From Dioszegia crocea (taxonomy: Eukaryota; Basidiomycota; Tremellomycetes; Tremellales; Bulleribasidiaceae), in NCBI GenBank assembly GCA_001600615.1, contig BCKK01000002.1:712809-776808 (forward strand): a stretch of 64,000 bases of DNA. The letters are read 5' to 3'. Numbering within the stretch: the first letter of the stretch is position 1; each line of letters opens with the position of its first letter. Positions 41,529-52,101 of this stretch are shown here, in pieces. A program made the position numbers and the translations under genes. The notes beneath the pieces were generated by a model. That model saw only the letters and a list, made by a program, of their open reading frames with translations, made no database searches and was not told the DNA's origin.

Positions 41529-43798
41529 TCAATGTACCCTTTCTATGACACAAACTTTACTCTGATAATCCCTCAATGCCCAATCAAACTTTAGGCCAGC
41601 ATTCATCAACGCGGCTCCCCGATGAACAACCCCATCCACCCTATAGTCTGCCCCTGCTTCCAATCCTTGCAATTTGATGCTGGGAACATCGGTCCGCAGG
41701 ACAGTGGACAGACGGAAGACGAATAAGACACCGACGTCTCGAGATCTATCGAGGTAGAATGCGGCGGGCATGTTGGACTCGAGGGGGAGGGCGAGGCGAT
41801 AGAGATCGCCGTGGATGATGATGGGACTGATCTGCTCGCTGATCTTTATAATGGAGGGGACCATAGCACGTTCCTCGGCTGACATGTGCTCCATCGCCAG
41901 CTCGAACCCGAAACTTCCGCCCATCATCGCGACATGGGCTCGGAACTCCAGGGGAGTGACCCGCCCGACCTGTTCGTTGGGGCATGCCGAGACGTGGCAG
42001 CCCATCGACGACGCGGGATACGCGAGGGTGGTACCGAATTGGATGGAGAGCCGATCGACGGCGTCCGTGTTGTCCGACGTCCATGACTGCGCCCAATAGT
42101 GGAGGATACCGGGATCGAACCGTCCGCCGCCGGATGCACAGCCTTCAAAGAGGACTCGGGGGAATTGGGTGTTGAGCGCCTCGAGTATCCGGTACAAGCC
42201 CAGCACGTATTTGTGGCTATAGTGTGGCGCCGGCATCTCGTTGATGCCTCGATTGCAATCCCACTTGATGAACTGGATGTCGGCTGAGGCAAGGAGGGTG
42301 ACCATGGACTGTAGGATGTAGTCCTGGACATCTCGCCGACCCAGATCAAGGACAAGCTGATTCCGCTTCTCCGACCGCTCGTGATCGCCAGATGACATGA
42401 CCCAGTCGGGGTGCTTTTCGTACAACTCGGACTGGGGGTTGACCATCTCGGGCTCAACCCACAGTCCGAATTTGAGTGGGGCGCCAGAGGAAGTGGGAAG
42501 CGCCGTGACTTCATCAACAAAGTTGGACCAGCCTTGGGGAAATCGCTTTTCATTCGGAACCCAGTCGCCTAGGCCCGCACTGGTATTCACCCGAGGGTGC
42601 TTGTTACCAAACCACCCATCGTCAAGGACGAAGAGTTTGACACCAAGATCGGCGGCTGAGGTGGCCAACTCGAGTAGACGCTTCGAGTCGAAGTCGCAGA
42701 AGACCGCTTCCCAGCTGTTGAGTAGGGTGGGACGGGGTTCGTAGACAAATCTGGAGCGGCAGAGGTTGTCACGGTAGAGCCGATGGAAAGATCGGCTCAT
42801 TCCACCGATACCGTGGGAGGAGTAGACGGAGACACACTCGGGGGATTGGAAGCTCTCGCCTTGAGCAAGGGGGAAGGATAGATGGAGGGGGTTGAGACCG
42901 ATCATTGCCCGCACTCGGCCGTACGCAAAGCGCTCGACGTCGACGGAGAACGATCCGCTGTAGACGAGATTGAAGCCGTAGGCGTCGCCGTTCTGCTCAT
43001 CGGTGTGGGGGGAGACGAGAGCAAAGAAGGGATTGTAATAGTGGGAAGAGTGACCGGTGGAGTTCTGGAATCTGGCTATCAGCATCTGTGCGTAGCTTAA
43101 TTATTACGACTAAACTTACCCTTGGATTCCCCTATGGACCCTGGTCCGCTCCCTCTGCGTCTCCCTGCTCCAGTCTCCACACAAGCGCAAGAAGTCCCAT
43201 TCTTCCCCTGGGAAGTCTACACTGATGCTCGCAGCACGCTGGAGCTCGATAGGACTCGAGCTGCGGTTGATGACTTTGAAACTCCGGACGATGGCGCTGT
43301 GGGTGGGGAAGATGGAGTAGTAGAGCTCGGCATCGACGGACGTCAAAGTGTTTGACAGACGGATGGTAAGGGTGGTGACCTCGACGGAAGATCCGAAGGT
43401 CGCTGGGAGACCATCAAGACTGGGCTTGCCCGAAGAGATGTCGTACCCGGTATATTTGAAGTGGGTGACCGTCGAGCCGTTCCCGTGCCGGATGTGAATG
43501 GCAGGAAGACGAAAGTCGCCTCGACCGCTGTCGGGAAATTCTCGCCTCTTCTCTGCAATTGCAAGCCCCCAGCCTCGTCCGCCTTTGTCCTCGGGTGGAT
43601 CATAGCGCCCTACAGGTGACCCGTAGTAGTCGTGTACCAGATCACCAGACGAATCAACGTGGAAGCGGTAGTCTACACCGGGACCGTTGAGGAGAAAGTG
43701 ACCGTCATCGTGATAGATACCTACAGCTGTCAGTGCGAAGCCCTCTTGCCGCCGCAGTCGTACATACCACCAGAAGGTTGCGGTTTGATCAGAGTCAT
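41529..43798 (-). CDS. alpha-galactosidase, glycoside hydrolase family 36, intracellular type
   Basis: It removes terminal alpha-galactose from melibiose or raffinose-type sugars. Key motifs: KLFVLDDGWFG, FGLWVEPEMVNP, FIKWDCNRGINE (Asp nucleophile), EGCASGGGRFDPGILHY and WTSDNTDAVDRLSIQFG (Asp acid/base). The beta-sandwich N-domain begins GIYHDDGHFLLNGPGVDYRF and the end reads VCVIERVH. I start at 43798 (MTLIKPQPSGG) because a GTATGT...CTGACAGCTGTAG intron then joins cleanly. The frame also stays open to an ATG at 44027, but that version adds sequence unlike the family. A second intron at about 43082-43125 uses the CTGATAG acceptor. No signal peptide, so the sugar must be imported. About 725 residues, typical. 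Confidence 0.93.
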
Positions 43799-44368
43799 CT
43801 TGTGGTTTGGGTTCGAGGGAGAGTTGGGGGATGGCATGGCGAAGAGGATGTACAAGTGCGAGGAGACTGCTTGGCCCTAACTGCCATCCTGAGAGCGCTA
43901 CAGAGCTGCCTCGGACCGCGATTCTGTGAGGAACGCGGTCACTCGGACCGATTCTCTGGCTGATCTCATATGGACGGTCCATCATTCGGCGAGATTGAGT
44001 TGCTAACGAGGATATACGGTGCCACATGCCCCAGATGACAGTCTTGCCTAGTGTATCACAAATTGCTCAAAGAGGTAGTTTCCGCACGCCAAGGAGGTGA
44101 TTACGGCATCTTCCCAAGGACCTCGGCGACTTAATTACTAGTGGCTCATTTGATCAATTTCTGCTCGTCACTCCGAGCTCGGATCTCGGCAGCCCGAGTG
44201 CGGGCCGACATAGCCTCAGCAGCTCCATATGGGAAGCTTGGACGGGGCCGAGACCGCCGATCTGACGCTGTCGGCACTGTATAAATACTGACAGCATCTC
44301 CTGAGGCCCCGCATCTCTCCCCACTCACCCCCATTGTCTTGCCACTCACTTGCCTAATCTTCAGCAAT
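43799..44368. promoter_or_regulatory. shared promoter between alpha-galactosidase and sugar transporter
   Basis: These 570 bases lie between divergent starts. CGGACCG occurs at 43912-43918 and 43944-43950, in the same flanking context (CTCGGACCG). CGGGGCCG is at 44243-44250. CGG/CCG inverted triplets are what Zn2Cys6 factors bind. TATAAATA at 44280-44287 serves the transporter. Confidence 0.5.
44280..44287 (+). promoter_or_regulatory. TATA box of the sugar transporter
   Basis: TATAAATA lies 82 bases before the transporter start codon (44369). It is a perfect consensus at a normal fungal distance, pointing to an inducible promoter. Confidence 0.6.
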
Positions 44369-46385
44369 ATGGCCACCATCGAGAAAGGAGGTAAAGAGGA
44401 GGTCGTCGGTGCGCACACCGGTATGACCGATGTTCTCATCGCCAAAGCTCAAGCGGCTGCCGAAACCGAGAAAGCGATGCCATGGAAACAAGCTGTACGG
44501 ATCTACTGGAGAGGTGGGCTGTGGTCGATGGGCCTGAGTGTCGCTTTGATTATGGAGGGTTATGACGTTGGGCTTGTAAGTCCAATGATCCTTGCCTCGT
44601 TTCTCCAGCTGACTGTCTTCAGCTGAAAGCATTCTATGGTCATCCCGCCTTCCTCTCCAGTTTCGGTCAGCCTGGACCTGACGGCCGATTATTGATAAAT
44701 GCGAACTGGCAAGCCGGGCTCAGTAACGCTGTCAGCGCTGGGCAGGTCGTTGGTCTTCTGGTAAGATGAAGTCTCAGACGAGTGCTGACTGTTCAGATCA
44801 ATGGTTATGCCTCGTACACCTTCGGCTACAAGAGGACATACCTCGCTGCCATGTCAGCAATGATTGCCACAATCTTCATTCCCGTCTTTGCGCAGAACTT
44901 GCCTATGCTACTCGCTGGTAACTTCATCAACGGTATTCCCTGGGGAAGTGAGTCTAGGTTTTTATACAGTGGAAGATATCGTCTGACTCTGTCGTAGTTT
45001 TCCAAACTCTAACGACCGCATACGCCGCTGAGATCTGCCCCATGGCACTTCGTGCTCATCTCACCTCCTTCGTCAATATCTGTTGGGCAAGTGGTAAGTG
45101 ACACCGCTACTCAGTCACAGATTTCACACTGACGTCCAGGCCTCTTCATCGCTGCTGCTGTGGTCCGTGGAACCGTCGGTATCCCTACCCAGTGGGGCTG
45201 GCGAATCCCCTACATCCTCCAGTGGCTGTGGCCTGTGCCCCTGCTCGTCGTAGCTGTATTCGCCCCGGAAAGTGAGTCTACACCCTATCTAGACGTTCAT
45301 TGATCAATCGCTGACTCTCCAGGTCCATGGTGGCTTGCACGTCAGGGCAGGGTCGAAGACGCCCGTCGATCGATCACGCGTACGGCGCGTCCCGGTCACT
45401 TCTCCACCGACGACCTCGACGCTCAAATGGCACTCATTGACCACACACATCAGCTCGAGGCTCAGGAGACCAAGAATGCCAGTCTCTTCAACTGCTTCAA
45501 GGGGACTAATCTCCGTCGTCTGGAAATCGTAAGTCTTGATCACCTGTCCCCGCATTCCGCTGACATTCAGTGCTGCGTGGTCTGGTCAGTTCAGTATTGG
45601 TGTGGACAGCCTATGACTGGTTACTCGAGTTATTTGTGAGTGCTTCATATGTTTCACCTCGCTGCTTATGCTGATTATATAGCTTGCAGAATGCTGGACT
45701 CAGTGCCGACTCTGCTTTCAGTCTCAACCTCGGCAACTACTCCATGCTCATCGCCGGAACCCTGATTGTTTGGTTCTGTAAGTTATTCATTTTTCTAGGC
45801 GTCAACCTTCACTGACATACAGTCATCAACCGAGTGGGACGTCGTCGCATCTACCTCGTCGGCCAAGCGCTCATGGCGATCGAACTCGGAGTCATCGGGA
45901 TCCTTGGATGTGTTCCCCAGTCCCCCTCGGTATCCTACGGCATCGGCGCCATCATGCTCCTCCTCAACCTCACATTCGCCTGCACCGTCGGCCCTACCTG
46001 CTACACCATCGTTGCAGAGCTCCCATCCGCGGAAGTACGAGCGCAGACAATCGTGCTCGCTCGTGCTGCCTACGTCATCTCCGGGATCGTTAACTCTCAA
46101 CTCACACCCCGCATGTTGTCCCTCAGCGATTGGGCATGGGGCGCGAAATGCGGATTCTTCTTCCTCGGTACCAACATCATCTCCTTCACCTACTGCTACT
46201 TCCGCTTACCCGAAAGCAAGGGGAAATCGTTCGGCGAGCTCGACGTCCTCTTCCTCAATAAGGTCCCTGCTCGCAAGTTTGCCACTACATCTGTCGAGGA
46301 GTTTGAGGATCACGGTGAGGTCGAGGCAGTGGAGACTGCATATGTCGATCAGAAGGAAGAAACTGAGCACATTGAGAGGAGGTGA
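44369..46385 (+). CDS. MFS sugar transporter, alpha-glucoside/maltose-permease type
   Basis: A plasma-membrane sugar:proton symporter with 12 segments. The N-terminal cytosolic part (MATIEKGGKEEVVGAHTGMT) leads to LWSMGLSVALIMEGYDVGLL, the segment-1 signature of the Mal/alpha-glucoside group. LINANWQAGLSNAVSAGQVV, FGYKRTYLAAMSAMIA, GNFINGIPWGIFQTLTTAYA and AEICPMALRAHLTSFVNICW follow. Sugar-porter motifs are PESPWWLARQGR, RVGRRRIYLVG, AELPSAEVRAQTIVLARAAY and RLPESKGKSFGELD. About seven introns; near 530 residues. Head-to-head with the alpha-galactosidase, so melibiose/raffinose-type import is a reasonable inference, though the family also carries maltose, sucrose and trehalose. Confidence 0.9.
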
Positions 46386-46676
46386 ATGGTACATGTCATC
46401 CAGAGGGCTTTAACGATTGTATCTTGGTTTTATAGTGGTTTGATAGTGACTCGAAATGATCTCATGCAATATTGTCACGTTTCTCCAACTCTTGCGAAAT
46501 GATAAAAATCCCAGCCTAGATGAGAGTATACATCTCAGCGTAAGCTGGCATATGCCCTGCGTGTATGAATAGTCTACTACCCAAATTATAAACATCCAAG
46601 CCCCTGATGACCATGCCCAGTCCATACTCTCATGGCTGCATCATGTTTTCCCGCTCTCGATCCGTACTACGCCAAT
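46386..46676. other. convergent 3' region
   Basis: These 291 AT-rich bases lie between the stops of two convergent transporter genes and hold both 3' UTRs. No gene. Confidence 0.4.
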
Positions 46677-48672
46677 CTAGTACATTTGCCTGTTCCTCAT
46701 CTCCACCGGCAAGAAGATCATCATAAAGGCAGCGAGCCAGATTCCGCCCGCTCCCAACCACAAGATGCCCCCTGACGAGAGCCCAGTGGCGGGGTCGACG
46801 AACACTTGACCGGCGAAAGGAGCGACAATGCCTGCCAATCGGCCAAGGCACGATAGCATGCCTGATGCTGACCCTCGATAGGCAGTGTTGAAGAGTTCGG
46901 GTGCGCTAGCATACAAGACCGCATTGAAATACTGTCATTAGCGCTGAGCCTGTATCCGTACTCACAGTTTGCATGATGTACTCCAACGCATTGAGTCCGA
47001 CGAAACTAGCCGTGGTCCTCACTTGCGTATACAGGGCCATCGAGAGACCCTGCATACAAGCTGAGAAGACCAGACTCCACTTGCGTCCGATGAGGGGGAG
47101 TTGCACGGAGAACATGGCAAGGACCGAGCCTATAATACCCGGGAGGTAGATATAGATGTACTGCCTGTATGTCTCGGTGACAGTACCGCCGGTTTGTACG
47201 TTGAAGTTTAGGAGTAGAAGGGGTAGGTAGGCGCCAGCCAGTGTGAATGACCAGTAGTCTCCCATATAGGTGACGGCGAGGAGGATGAAGATGAAGAGTT
47301 GGAGTTTGTTGGTGAAGAGGCCTTTCATGTGGGAGAAGGAGTGGAGTGCGTTCTTCGTGACGTGTTTCGCTGAAGCGGCGAACCCAGGCGGGTGGACGTC
47401 AGGGACCGACCTCTGGCTATCGTCAGAGAAGCTAGTCTCGGCCTGCTCAAGCTCGACAAAGTGCTGGAGGGAGAGTGTGGGTGGGGGAGCTCGGTTGAAC
47501 TTGGCGATCTTGTGCAGGACATCGATGGCTTCCTGCTCCCGACCCTTGGACAAGAGGAATTTAGGGGATTCGTGGAATTTGAAGACGAAGAATCGGAGGA
47601 AGAAGACGAAGAGGGTCATAGCTCCGATGATGATGACGAGGTATCGCCATCCCATGTTGCTCTCGACTGTGCAGCACGCGCCGCCCGGGGTTGTTCGCTC
47701 CGCGACCGGGACCGTACAGGATGGGTATGTGGCGTCACATCGGTAGTTTGCCTGGGTACCGAAGGCGATGGCTGAAGCCACCACCACACCGACAGGTTGC
47801 CAAAGCGACAGCAGGGCGACGAGGTATCGCCTGTTCTGTGGCAAGAACTCGAGGGCGATGGTAGCGTCGATGGGGATGTTACCTCCCAGACCGAGACTGG
47901 CCAGGAAGTAGATTCCGCATACCGCGGGGTAGTTGAATCGAGGAGCAGCCTGTAATGAGCCAAGGATCAAGCGATCTGATAGGTCCTGGAATACTCACGA
48001 TGAGCATCCCGAATACAGAGGTGATCAAGCAGGTAAGGTTGAAGGCCCATTTGCGCCCAATGACATCTGCGGCTCTGCGATGTCAGTGCCTTATCGGAGT
48101 TGAGAGTACAGACAAATACTCACAATCCCCAGAAAAGAGCCCCGATGGCAAGACCTGCATTGGAGAGGGTAAAGATGAGACCAGTGTTGGAGGTGACGCC
48201 CATCTCTTGGCTATGTAAATTAGCAGGGCTCGGCTTGAACAAGCAAACACTTACTAGATGGCAGAGGCGACCAACCCCACACCTTGGGCCCAGGCAAGAT
48301 CGAGGAAGTACCCGAAACCACACAGGAACCAGATACAGATCTGGTAGCGTCCGAAGCCAAAGTTATCGAGCTCCCTGTTGGATCAGCAGCCATCAACATC
48401 GCAACAGGTATCGCCATCGGTGAATCGCAAACTTACGCATTGATCAGAGCAGCCTTCTTCTCAAAAAGGCTCATGCGGTTGGCAGCGGTACCTTTCATGA
48501 TCGAGTTGAAGTTCAGGCTCTCCTCGTCGGCAGGCCTGACAGTAGGCTCGGGCAGATCGTTGAATCGACCCATCCCTGCGCTTTGCTCCTGCTGTCCGAT
48601 CGCCTTCTCAGCCTTGCCGCGACGGGGGCCCTTGGGGTCGTCGACGGAGTATGGGGGTGCTGGCTTTCCCAT
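46677..48672 (-). CDS. MFS transporter, SV2/sugar-porter-like
   Basis: A twelve-segment membrane carrier. The N-terminal tail (MGKPAPPYSVDDPKGPRRGK) has about 80 hydrophilic residues. Segment 1 reads FGFGRYQICIWFLCGFGYFL and D, the pattern of SV2-like carriers. Then NTGLIFTLSNAGLAIGALFW, VIGRKWAFNLTCLITSVFGM, FLASLGLGGNIPIDATIALE and FLPQNRRYLVALLSLWQPVG. An extracellular loop has four or five Cys (YRCDATYPSC, GGACCTVESN). A long cytosolic loop contains HESPKFLLSKGREQEAIDVL. The end reads FLPVEMRNRQMY. About six introns; near 575 residues. The substrate is unknown; related fungal proteins are annotated as sugar, organic acid or organic cation carriers. A TATA element lies upstream at 48759-48764. 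Confidence 0.85.
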
Positions 48673-49691
48673 GGTGTGCTGTTCTATATGTGAGAGTGCT
48701 AGAGTGAGGTGGACTGCAGGCGGATGTCAAGTGTCTGATCCACGAATAGGGTTCTCCTCTTATACATACATTCTGATTCCTGGATCGATCTACCGTCACA
48801 ATCAGGCGCTGTTTACTTGCGGATGCGGATATCGGCTGATATCGGATGTGGAAGTGGATCGATCTGATTCCTGGAATCCTCAAACAGCCACATACAGCCT
48901 CAGGTGCGCATCACGTCCCACGAGGGACAGAGCTTCTTTAAGGGTCAAACCGTGCCGAGCCGTTAATCATGACATCATTACCCTGTCCGGCTTCTGACTC
49001 AATGCTGCAATCTGAAACTCTTTACGAGAAGGGTAAAATTGCCGCAAGGGGAGATATTAGTTGCTGAATGTGAAACGAGGGGGGAAGGTGTAGTGGCGCG
49101 CGGCGCTGCAAACAGCTCTCTGTTGAATAGGTAGATACCACCTCCAGTGCCATCTACCTGGAGGTAAAGTCTATCAGCCTTATCGCTTGACCGCTTTCAG
49201 CTGGCTGATGGAAAGCAATAGCGAAGCAATTGCAGCTTTAGGTAAATGTTGTCACATATAGGTCGGCCACGTAGCATTGTCCCATAATTTATCACAATGA
49301 TACAGACCCTTCGGAGTGTTGGGCGATGCGGCTTCATTCAGCGATCAGATCGTTGCCTCCTTATTCTCGCTGAGGGAATCGGCGATCAAGGTTCAGGCCT
49401 TGCGTGGTCATCCTTTTGGGACTGGCGAACTAATTGGCTGCTTGAAAGTTGAATAGCTGCGCAGTTGTCCCGAGACTAATCCAAGCTGGCCTTTCCCATC
49501 ACACATATGGCTCCGCATTGATCAGGACTTAGGTTATACCACACATATCATTACCAAAGAGACATCTGTCTCGACATCAAATCTCACTCATATATCGTCA
49601 GTAGGTCATTGACCCGGCCAACACTCTACAGCATTGGTTACAAATGGGCAGATCGTCCATTATTCTCCAGGTTTGAGTCGACCTAATAGTA
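48673..49691. other. 1-kb intergenic region with a strong inverted repeat
   Basis: No gene is visible in 1,019 bases. The left end is the promoter of the minus-strand transporter, with TATAAG (plus-strand CTTATA, 48759-48764) 88 bases before its start. A hairpin-forming repeat lies at 49132-49173. The right part flanks the 3' end of guanine deaminase. Confidence 0.45.
49132..49173. repeat. inverted repeat able to form a 42-nt hairpin
   Basis: ACCTCCAG (49140-49147) and CTGGAGGT (49158-49165) pair perfectly around a 10-base loop. An outer TAGA/TCTA pair (49132-49135, 49170-49173) is separated by four-base bulges on both sides. It sits alone in a gene-free stretch. Confidence 0.6.
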
Positions 49692-51406
49692 TCATAAACC
49701 GCCCAGACCTGTAGACACTGTACCCGCAACGCGCCTGCCTCTCACCCACACAGCCCCCAGGTCCCGATCGTCTCCACCCCATATCCATTTCTCAAATACA
49801 TCCTCCAGCGCATCGCCCTTCTGCACGAAGATCCCAGGACCCCGTGGCCTGACCCAAAGCGCGTCAAATTCCTTGCCGGGTAGGAAATTGCCAATGCTGG
49901 ACTCCAATCGGCAAAGAGAAGCGCCGCCCATTGTGGCGAGGTAGAAGAGGTTTGGCGTGGATAATGGTCTCGAGCGAGGCGGGCCGGGGATAAGGTCTGA
50001 TGCGGATGGGAAGGAGAGGAACTTGGAGACATGCGATGCCGATCGTATAGCGCTGAGGATGCCGATAGAGGGACCGCCCGAGCAATCTGTGCCCAATCCG
50101 ACCTTCAGGTATCAGCTAATCAATTGATGAAAAAAGCCTCTCGACTAACCTTGATACCCATGTCAAGCAATTCCCTGATCTTTGCTGCTCCAGAATTCAG
50201 AAAGAGGTTACTGCTCGGACAGTGACTGACACCCGCCCCCGTCTTCCTTATGATTGCGCGTTGCGCATCGTCTAGATGAACGCAATGCGCCAAGATCGTT
50301 CCGGGTCCCATCAACCCATAGTGTTCGTACACCCCTGCGTAGGTGTTGGCCCACTCCTCCCCGTCGGCCTCGGCAGAGAACATCTGCTTGACCCATGCGC
50401 ATTCGAGTGGATTCTCCGCCATATGCGTCTGGATAGGAATGGTGGGATTACGCGAAGCGGACAGCTCCGCTATAGCCTCGAGCAAGGCGGGCGTACAGGA
50501 TACGGCGAACCGTGGGGTGAGAATTGGTTGGACTAGAGGTGGGAGATGAGCTGAAGAGGTTGATCGCGATCGAGATTTCAGCCGAGCTGGAGTCGAGAAG
50601 TGGGAAAGGAAGGATTTGGTATCGGCAATGGAGGATTCAGAGGTCTCGATATATGTGGCTGGAGCGTTCCGGTCCATACAGCATTTGCCGACAAAGGCTC
50701 TTTGGCCTGCCTAGTATCAGCAATGTCCGCCTGATCCTCATTCAGAAGACTCACCAAGATCTTCACAGAAGTCGGCGAGCAGTTTGGTGGACTCTTCGTG
50801 TATGGTAGCATAGTAGCATGAAGTGGTGGTCTAATGTTGTCAGCGGTATACCTCGATGATCCGCCTCGTTGACCTACTCCAGCACCTAAACTCCGACGAA
50901 TCACTTCGGCATATACGTCCCCCGCATAAGATAGATCGTCAAACTTGGCCTCGGTTGGAAAGGTGATGCGCTCCAGCCAGTCCAGAAGCTGGAGGTCCGA
51001 CCCAAGACCGATGTTGGGGTATTGCGGTGCGTGCTGTACATTTAGCTGCTTCTCCTCCCAGACGGTATCTGGGCACGTTGCATTGTATAGGCGAGCGGGA
51101 CAGACAGGGGCGACTTACGGTGTGCGTGTCAACGAATCCGGGACACAAGAATCCCTCCTCCAGCCGAACGATATCGACCTCCTCGTGACTGATCCCCCGT
51201 TCAGCCATAGCCTGAGCGACCGCCTCTGCCATCCCCTGCTCGTCCATCAGGACATCCAGCCGCTCCACCCATTGGATGACGCCACTGCTATCCACGTAGA
51301 GCGCTGAGAGGGTCGAGAAGTCGAGCTCGTCGAGGGAAAGCGAATGGACCAAGGGAGAGATGTAGATGGTGGGACGGAGCGGCGGGGTGACCTGATGTCT
51401 TGTCAT
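49692..51406 (-). CDS. GUD1: guanine deaminase
   Basis: A zinc amidohydrolase turning guanine into xanthine and ammonia in purine salvage or nitrogen use; cytosolic. Motifs in order: GFLCPGFVDTHTHAPQYPNI (His-x-His zinc ligands and the family APQYPN), WLERITFPTEAKF, CYYATIHEESTKLLADFCED, RAFVGKCCMDRNAP, IQTHMAENPLE (third His), TILAHCVHLDDAQ (fourth His), GVSHCPSSNLFLNSG and VGLGTDCSGGPS (zinc/catalytic Asp). The N-terminal sandwich starts MTRHQVTPPLRPTIYISPLV. Four or five introns; about 480 residues, the normal size. A Ser-rich insert (SRSRSTSSAHLPPL) lies between the two halves of the barrel. Confidence 0.93.
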
Positions 51407-51482
51407 TCCTCTTAATGTGAACTATCGAAGACTATTTGGTAGGGATATGATGAGATGTCCTATTTGCCTTCAGCTACGATAC

Positions 51483-51852
51483 TCAAAGGCTGTGCAGGTG
51501 CGAATTCGTCATTGCCGTTTCAGAGTTGGACATCCTCGACCACTCCCTCCTCTGAAAAGTCAGGGGGGTCGGGACGTAGATTAGCATATTGCGCTGGAAT
51601 GTAATCAAGCAGGTCATAGCCCCAGCGATCTCATCATCTAGACAGGGACGGGTGAAGGGGAGTTGAGCGAGATGCACTTACCTTGAAGGTGTTGTATTTC
51701 CCAAACGGCCACAGGGTATGGGTGGCTCGAGAATGCCCCAGTGCAGCGTCCCCTTCTGAGACCCCAATCTGACACCTGATATACGTTGGCTCGGCCGGCC
51801 ATCTCAATGACGAGGGAAGATAAGACATCATGTGCTTGGAGCCTTGGTACAT
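51483..51852 (-). CDS. small protein of unknown function
   Basis: ATG at 51850-51852 opens MYQGSKHMMSYLPSSLRWPA, then EPTYIRCQIGVSEGDAALGH and ATHTLWPFGKYNTFK. A GTAAGT donor follows. The only acceptor that avoids a stop (TTCCAG, about 51595) leads to RNMLIYVPTPLTFQRREWSR and ends HLHSL. A rival frame after the same region reads QYANLRPDPPDFSEEGVVED, which looks more protein-like but cannot be joined with a standard site, so the second exon is uncertain. About 95 residues; no family recognised. It lies just upstream of guanine deaminase in the same direction, 76 bases away, so the two may overlap as transcripts. Confidence 0.4.
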
Positions 51853-52101
51853 GCTGATATGGATGAAAGATAAGAGGCTACGAGCACCAACGTAAAGCTC
51901 GGCGGCGGCCGTGTGGCGGCAACCTCGGTTGTAGCCTTAGGCAATCGTTGACCCATTATCGCGATGATACTGTCATATCCCGCGAGGATACATACGCTCA
52001 GTATTGCAATAGGGGCCCGCTTTTACTCATACTATGTGCTCGACCCCTCGTACTGACGACGAGTCCTATATACAATGTCCTGATTCCCCGTGCCGCCAAG
52101 C
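51853..52101. other. intergenic, no gene seen
   Basis: These 249 bases lie between the small unknown gene start and the velvet gene stop. No distinctive element. Confidence 0.35.

Noticed and set aside
41924..42553. 209-codon frame overlapping the alpha-galactosidase in another frame
   Set aside because: It lies fully inside the GH36 catalytic domain coding region; a Ser/Arg/Pro-rich shadow.
43799..44027. Longer N-terminus of the alpha-galactosidase from the ATG at 44027
   Set aside because: The added residues do not resemble GH36, while the start at 43798 plus a standard intron gives a family-like N-terminus.
48284..48997. 237-codon plus-strand frame
   Set aside because: It is antisense to the start of the minus-strand MFS gene and has no domain.
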